DNA of 64,000 nucleotides, taken from JBBQKG01 sp038326655 (GTDB lineage: Bacteria; Actinomycetota; Thermoleophilia; Solirubrobacterales; JBBDJG01). The translations under genes and the position numbers were made by a program. The first letter of the stretch is position 1; every line of letters begins with the position of its first letter. Where the stretch lies: positions 41,593 to 105,592 of the forward strand of contig JBBQKG010000008.1 in NCBI GenBank assembly GCA_038326655.1, read 5' to 3'. The notes under the pieces were generated by a model. It had not been told where the DNA came from. It saw only the letters and a list, made by a program, of their open reading frames with translations, and ran no database searches. Below are positions 59,479 to 64,000 of this stretch, piece by piece.

Positions 59479-60614
59479 TGGAAGTGAGCGCTGCCGCCCC
59501 CGCGACTCCAGACCTTTCCGAGGTCAGGTCCGGCCTCGAAGGCGTGGTCGCCTTCGCGACCCAGATCGCGGAGCCGGACAAGGAGGGAAGCGCGCTCAGG
59601 TATCGGGGCGTGGACATCGAGGACCTCGTCGGCAACGTGCCCTTCGAGGAAGTCTGGGGGCTGCTGGTCGACGGCGCGTTCCTCCCTGGCCTGCCCCCCG
59701 CCGAGCCGCATCCCCTCACGGTCCGCAGCGGCGACCCGCGGGCGGACGTCCAGGCGGCGCTCGCGCTGCTGGCACCCGAATGGGGCCTCAAGCAGCTGAT
59801 CGACATCAGCGACGAGCAGGCACGCGCCGATCTCGCGCGCGCCTCGGTGATGGCGCTGTCCTTCGTCGCTCAGTCGGCACGCGGCCCCGGCCACCCACCG
59901 GTCCCGCAGTCCGAGATCGACAGGGCGAACTCGATTCCAGAGCGCTTTTTGATCAGGTGGCGCGGCGAGTCCAACCCCCGGCACGCAAAGGCGATCGACG
60001 CCTACTGGATCTCGGCCGCCGAGCACGGAATGAACGCTTCCACCTTCGTCGCCAGGATCGTCGCCTCCACCGGCGCCGACGGCGCCGCTGCGCTGTCGGC
60101 GGGAGTCGGCGCCCTCTCGGGCCCGCTCCACGGCGGCGCTCCCTCACGCGTGCTCCAGATGCTCGATGACGTCGACCGGACCGGCGACGCCGAGGCCTAC
60201 GTCAAGCAGGTGCTCGACCGCGGCGACCGGCTGATGGGCTTCGGCCACCGGGTATACCGCGCGGAGGACCCCCGCGCGCGTGTGCTGCGCCGTACCTGCC
60301 GCGAGCTCGGGTCCCCTCGCCTGGAGGCTGCGGAGGCACTGGAGCAGGCTGCACTGGCCGAGCTCAAGGCCCGCAAGCCCGACCGGGTACTCGCCACGAA
60401 CGTCGAGTTCTGGTCCGCGGTCGTGCTCGATTACGCCCAGGTCCCTCCCGAGCTGTTCACCCCGCTGTTCACCTGCGCCCGCGTCGCGGGCTGGTCGGCG
60501 CACATCCTCGAGCAGAAGCGTGAGGGGCGGCTGATCCGCCCCACCGCCAAGTACATCGGCCCGGGACCACGGCCGGTGTCCGCGGTGGCGCGGCACGTCG
60601 GCGAACTGGGCTAG
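59478..60614 (+). CDS. Citrate synthase
   Basis: A 378-residue enzyme of the type II-like/actinobacterial citrate synthase family. Active-site residues include the His in GPLHGGAPS and the His in GFGHRVYRAEDPR. The usual Asp position reads TNVEFWSA, with Glu in place of Asp. The substrate-binding Arg (GHRVYR) is present. It may be a citrate or 2-methylcitrate synthase. It stands on its own between divergent genes; the leader ORF at 59458 couples to its ATG. Confidence 0.93.
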   Translation: MEVSAAAPATPDLSEVRSGLEGVVAFATQIAEPDKEGSALRYRGVDIEDLVGNVPFEEVWGLLVDGAFLPGLPPAEPHPLTVRSGDPRADVQAALALLAPEWGLKQLIDISDEQARADLARASVMALSFVAQSARGPGHPPVPQSEIDRANSIPERFLIRWRGESNPRHAKAIDAYWISAAEHGMNASTFVARIVASTGADGAAALSAGVGALSGPLHGGAPSRVLQMLDDVDRTGDAEAYVKQVLDRGDRLMGFGHRVYRAEDPRARVLRRTCRELGSPRLEAAEALEQAALAELKARKPDRVLATNVEFWSAVVLDYAQVPPELFTPLFTCARVAGWSAHILEQKREGRLIRPTAKYIGPGPRPVSAVARHVGELG

Positions 60615-60653
60615 CACCTTTTCAATGCGCTGACCCGGTGGTAGGTTTCTGCC

Positions 60654-62144
60654 ATGGGGAGAGCGATGCGCACGATGGGCGCGATCGCGGCGGTTTGCCT
60701 GCTGTTGCCGGCGCAGGCACTCGCGACCTACCCCGGCCTGAACGGGAAGATCGCGTTCGATCACGGCAGCGGCGTTTGGACGATGAACCCGGACGGGTCC
60801 AGTCAGGCCCCGCTCGTGCCGGGCTTCGAGCCGGCGTGGACCTCGGACGGCCGCAGGCTGGCGATGGTATGCACGTCGCCGGCCTCGATCTGCGTCGCGA
60901 ACGCGGACGGCAGTGGCCAGACCCCGGTGGGCAACGGCGGTCGGGACCGCGGGCCGACCTGGTCGCCGGACGGCGCCTACCTCGCCTTCGGCGTGATCCC
61001 GTTCTGCGAGCACGGGTTCTGCAGCGGCCCGGCGGAGGTGTGGCGGATGGACGCCGACGGCACGGACCGGCTCCACTTCCGTGACGGCTTCCGCCCCGAC
61101 TGGTCGCCGGACGGCAAGAACATCCTCTACGACGAGACCGTGAGCGGCATCGAGCAGGTCTCGATCGTGGGTTCCAACAACACCACGGGGCCGCGGCTCA
61201 CGACCGGCTCGGCGAACAACTTCGACCCGAACTGGTCCCCGGACGGCAGGGTCGCCTTCACGAGCGACCGTGACGGCAACTACGAGATCTACACGATGGA
61301 CCGGGACGGAACCAATCAGACGCGGCTGACGACGAACGCCGCCGACGACGAGTTCCCGGAGTGGTCGCCCGACGGCGAGCAGATCGCCTTCGCCAGCAAC
61401 CGGGACGGGAACTACGAGATCTACACGATGAACTCCGACGGAACCGGCGTCACGCGCCTCACGAACGACCCCGCCTTCGACAGCGAGCCCGACTGGCAGC
61501 CGATCCGCACGGATGCGGCACGCCCCAAGGGCGCGACGCCGCTGCGCGCCTCTTTGGTGCCTGCCTTCCGGGAGTGCACGGCACCGGACAGGCAACACGG
61601 CGCGCCGTTGTCGTTCGGGTCCTGCTCGTCTCCCGCTTTGAAAGCGGGGTTCGGCACGCTCGGGCCGAAATCGATCGGATCGGTGCGCCTGGACGTGGTC
61701 GTCGGCAGTCAAGACCCGTACGTCCAAGCGGACGTCAACGTGGTGGTCAGCCTCACGGACGTGCGGCGGGGATTCGACCTCGCCGACCTGCCGGGCGACC
61801 TCGACCTTCCGTTGCCGGTGCGCATCACCGACAACTTCAACGGGCGCGGCAGCGGCAATTACATCTGGCCGGCGACGGTAAGGGATCTCAGCTACTTCGA
61901 GAACCCGCTCCACTTCGACGTGCCCTGCACGGAGACCGCGGACACCTCGATCGGCTCCGCCTGCTCGCTGCGGAGCTCCGTGAACGCGCTGGTGCCCTCG
62001 GTGGGCGGAGCGCCTCTGTTCGCCGGCGAGCGCTCGATCTGGCAGCTCGGCCAGATCGCGCTGTACGACGGCGGCGAGGACGGCTGGGTGAGAAGCCGCG
62101 ACGACAACACGCCGCTCGCCGTGCAGGGCGTGTTCGTGCCCTAG
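60654..62144 (+). CDS. Secreted PD40/TolB-like beta-propeller protein
   Basis: A 496-residue exported protein. The signal peptide spans about 1-29 (MGAIAAVCLLLPAQALA). Residues about 35-285 hold six WD40-like/PD40 repeats with DxxxNYEIYTMxxDGTxxTRLT-type blades (SDRDGNYEIYTMDRDG, SNRDGNYEIYTMNSDG). The C-terminal 190 residues (FRECTAPDRQHGAPLSFGSCSSP onward) form another domain of unknown fold. It starts at ATG 60654; ATG 60666 is an alternative. Convergent with atpC by three bases. No partner is known. Confidence 0.85.
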   Translation: MGRAMRTMGAIAAVCLLLPAQALATYPGLNGKIAFDHGSGVWTMNPDGSSQAPLVPGFEPAWTSDGRRLAMVCTSPASICVANADGSGQTPVGNGGRDRGPTWSPDGAYLAFGVIPFCEHGFCSGPAEVWRMDADGTDRLHFRDGFRPDWSPDGKNILYDETVSGIEQVSIVGSNNTTGPRLTTGSANNFDPNWSPDGRVAFTSDRDGNYEIYTMDRDGTNQTRLTTNAADDEFPEWSPDGEQIAFASNRDGNYEIYTMNSDGTGVTRLTNDPAFDSEPDWQPIRTDAARPKGATPLRASLVPAFRECTAPDRQHGAPLSFGSCSSPALKAGFGTLGPKSIGSVRLDVVVGSQDPYVQADVNVVVSLTDVRRGFDLADLPGDLDLPLPVRITDNFNGRGSGNYIWPATVRDLSYFENPLHFDVPCTETADTSIGSACSLRSSVNALVPSVGGAPLFAGERSIWQLGQIALYDGGEDGWVRSRDDNTPLAVQGVFVP

Positions 62145-62147
62145 CTC

Positions 62148-62588
62148 CTACTGGGTGCGGTCGCCGGCGACGCGCAGGAACGTCTCCGCCCGCCGCTTGT
62201 CGCGCACGGCCTGCTGGTGACGCGCGCTCGACTCTTCCTCGCCGGTGCGGTGGTCGGTGGTGTCCGAGATCGCCCGCTCGGCACGCTCGAGTCGCTCACG
62301 CTGGGCCGACTCGTCGACCCGCTCCGGCTCGATGCAGTCCTCGACGAGCACGAGCGCCCGGTTCGAGTGCACCTGCAGGTAGCCCTCGCCCTGCGCGAAG
62401 CGCTTCACCTCGTCGCCGCCGACGTGCAGCCGGAGCTCGGCCGGGGCGAGCAGCGCGAGCAGAGGCGCGTGGTTGGCGAGCACGCCGACCTCGCCGACCT
62501 CGGTCCGCGTCGAGACCATCTCGACGTCTCCGCTGAAGACGAGGCCCTCGGGCGTGAGAACCTCGACGGGAAAGGGAGTACGGGCCAT
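62148..62588 (-). CDS. atpC: ATP synthase F1 epsilon subunit
   Basis: A 146-residue subunit of F1. The N-terminal beta-sandwich has the pattern FPVEVLTPEGLVFSGDVEMVSTRTEVGEVGVLANHAPLLALLAPAELRLHVGG. A C-terminal helical part follows. It couples rotation to gamma and can inhibit ATP hydrolysis. It shares one base with the atpD stop. Confidence 0.95.
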   Translation of the reverse strand: MARTPFPVEVLTPEGLVFSGDVEMVSTRTEVGEVGVLANHAPLLALLAPAELRLHVGGDEVKRFAQGEGYLQVHSNRALVLVEDCIEPERVDESAQRERLERAERAISDTTDHRTGEEESSARHQQAVRDKRRAETFLRVAGDRTQ

Positions 62589-63994
62589 CAGCTTTCTTTG
62601 GCCTCCTCGACCACCTGGTCGATCGAGCCCTTCATGAAGAAGGCGCGCTCCGGGACTTCGTCGTGGCGGCCCTCGATGATCTCCTTGAAGCCCCGGATCG
62701 TCTCGGCGATCGGCACGTACTCGCCGGAGCGGCCCGTGAAGACCTCCGCGACGAAGAACGGCTGCGACAGGAAGCGCTCGACCTTCCGCGCGCGTTGCAC
62801 GGTGAGCTTGTCCTCGTCGGAGAGCTCGTCGATCCCGAGGATCGCGATGATGTCCTGGAGCTCGCGGTACCGCTGGAGGATCTCCTTCACCGCATTCGCG
62901 ACGTCGTAGTGCTCCTCGCCCAGCACGTCTGCCTTCAGGATCGTCGAGGTCGAGTCGAGCGGGTCGACGGCCGGGTAGATCCCCTTCTCGGAGATCGCCC
63001 GCGAAAGCGTCGTGGTCGCGTTCAGGTGTGCGAATACCGAGGCCGGCGCCGGGTCCGTGAGGTCGTCGGCGGGCACGTAGATCGCCTGCACCGACGTCAC
63101 CGAGCCCTGCCGCGTCGACGTGATCCGCTCCTGGAGCTGGCCCATCTCGGTCTCGAGCGTGGGCTGGTAGCCGACCTGCGAGGGCATCCGCCCGAGCAGC
63201 GCGGACACCTCGGAGCCGGCCTGGACGAAGCGGAAGATGTTGTCGATGAAGAGCAGCACGTCCTGGCCGCCCTCCTCGCGGAAGTACTCCGCCATCGTGA
63301 GGCCCGAAAGCGCCACACGCATCCTGGCGCCGGGCGGCTCGTTCATCTGCCCGAAGACCAGCATCGTCTTGTCCAGCACGCCGGACTCGGTCATCTCGAG
63401 CCAGAGCTGGTTGCCCTCCCGCGTGCGCTCGCCCACGCCGCAGAATGCCGAAAGGCCTCCGTGCTGCTTGGCGATGTTGTTGATCAACTCCATGATGATC
63501 ACGGTCTTGCCGACGCCGGCACCGCCGAACAGGCCCACCTTCCCGCCCTTGGCGTAAGGCGCGAGCAGGTCGACGACCTTGATGCCCGTCTCGAGCATCT
63601 CGGTCGTCGGTACGAGGTCCTCGACCTTGGGCGCGTCACGGTGGATCGGCCAGCGCTCGTCGGCCTCGACCGGCGGCCCGAGGTCGATCGGGTCCCCGAG
63701 CAGGTTGAAGATGCGGCCGAGCGTCGCGCGGCCGACGGGCACCGTGATCGGGCCGCCGGTGTCGGTCACCTCGACTCCGCGCGCGAGGCCGTCGGTGGTG
63801 TCCATCGCGACCGCGCGCACGCGGTCGTCGCCGAGGTGCTGCTGCACCTCGCACACGAGCACGCCGTCGTCGCCGCGGTCCACCGTGATCGCGTGGTTGA
63901 TCTCGGGCAGCGCGTCCGGGAACACGGCCTCGATCACGACGCCCTGGATCTCCTCGATGCGGCCTTTGTTCGCTGTTTGGGTTGCGGCTTCCAT
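62588..63994 (-). CDS. atpD: ATP synthase F1 beta subunit
   Basis: A 468-residue catalytic subunit. Walker A is GGAGVGKTVIIME; the catalytic Glu follows in GERTREGNQLW; Walker B LLFIDNIFRFVQAGSE is present, and the nucleotide/DELSEED-like end (DELSDEDKLTVQRARKVERFLSQPF) is found. It starts at ATG 63994. The upstream atpG should lie beyond the window end. The last six bases (63995-64000) carry nothing else visible. Confidence 0.97.
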   Translation of the reverse strand: MEAATQTANKGRIEEIQGVVIEAVFPDALPEINHAITVDRGDDGVLVCEVQQHLGDDRVRAVAMDTTDGLARGVEVTDTGGPITVPVGRATLGRIFNLLGDPIDLGPPVEADERWPIHRDAPKVEDLVPTTEMLETGIKVVDLLAPYAKGGKVGLFGGAGVGKTVIIMELINNIAKQHGGLSAFCGVGERTREGNQLWLEMTESGVLDKTMLVFGQMNEPPGARMRVALSGLTMAEYFREEGGQDVLLFIDNIFRFVQAGSEVSALLGRMPSQVGYQPTLETEMGQLQERITSTRQGSVTSVQAIYVPADDLTDPAPASVFAHLNATTTLSRAISEKGIYPAVDPLDSTSTILKADVLGEEHYDVANAVKEILQRYRELQDIIAILGIDELSDEDKLTVQRARKVERFLSQPFFVAEVFTGRSGEYVPIAETIRGFKEIIEGRHDEVPERAFFMKGSIDQVVEEAKES

Positions 63995-64000
63995 TTATCT

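Noticed and set aside
60144..61913. 589-codon minus-strand frame opposite citrate synthase and the PD40 protein
   Set aside because: No motif and skewed composition; plus-strand genes are well supported.
1..64000. CRISPR array, insertion sequence or prophage
   Set aside because: No regularly spaced direct repeats, transposase or integrase-like proteins and no structural phage genes are seen.

Overview
The window is about 64 kb of very GC-rich (roughly 70%) bacterial chromosome, densely packed with short intergenic gaps and many 1-13 bp gene overlaps. Gene content and style (RNase R-SmpB-tmRNA block, FtsEX, split transketolase, LCP-family envelope protein, many GTG/TTG starts, apparent leaderless promoters, many regulators and VOC/SnoaL-type small enzymes) point to Actinomycetota. 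A deep lineage such as Thermoleophilia (Solirubrobacterales/Gaiellales) is my best guess, inferred from gene style only. No phage, insertion sequence, CRISPR array or rRNA/tRNA operon was recognised; the only RNA gene called is tmRNA.

Layout. 1-8.5 kb: a partial amidohydrolase with its PadR regulator, a histone-H1-like basic protein, an M20 peptidase with a membrane protein, a divergent arsenic-type operon (arsR, arsI/cadI-like lyase, an R2-like di-metal oxidase, arsC), and a zinc alcohol dehydrogenase-SDR-epimerase run. 8.6-14.8 kb: pyruvate kinase, an OmpR-type response regulator with its sensor kinase flanked by two YVTN beta-propeller genes (one a remnant), and a GAP-family membrane protein. 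14.8-31 kb is an accessory region: enoyl-CoA hydratase, GST-like protein, secreted beta-helix protein with a His-rich tail, PNPOx-like/NTF2-like/class III cyclase set, P450 with an NTF2-like partner, VOC proteins, O-methyltransferase, lysozyme-like lipoprotein, an ArsR-AHSA1 fusion, quinone-oxidoreductase-like MDR, FAD monooxygenase and a nitrilase-fold protein.

31-37.6 kb: tmRNA, a site-2-type protease, smpB, RNase R, a C-terminal processing protease, ftsX and ftsE. This is a coherent ribosome-rescue and cell-division block. 37.7-44.6 kb: split transketolase, a CBS-pair protein, an ECF sigma factor fused to a membrane/extracytoplasmic tail, a secreted Ca-binding-type acidic protein, nadA and nadC. 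44.6-49.7 kb: prfB (with the classical +1 frameshift site), secA, hpf and comF. 49.8-59.3 kb: a CtaG-like protein, then a long minus-strand run for sugar-nucleotide and cell-envelope metabolism (two nucleotidyltransferases, S-adenosylhomocysteinase, PGI/PMI, GNAT, UDP-sugar dehydrogenase, LCP ligase, M20 hydrolase). 59.4-64 kb: citrate synthase behind a tiny coupled leader ORF, a secreted PD40 propeller protein, and atpC-atpD.

The most notable item is the ars operon at 3.66-5.72 kb. A ferritin-like R2lox-type oxidase with an intact six-residue metal site lies between a C-As lyase-like gene and arsenate reductase, and its 5' end carries an apparent frameshift. Other notable items are the ECF sigma factor with a built-in membrane anchor next to a secreted acidic protein, a nitrilase-fold protein lacking its catalytic Cys, an autoregulated leaderless ArsR-AHSA1 fusion, and a coupled leader ORF before citrate synthase.
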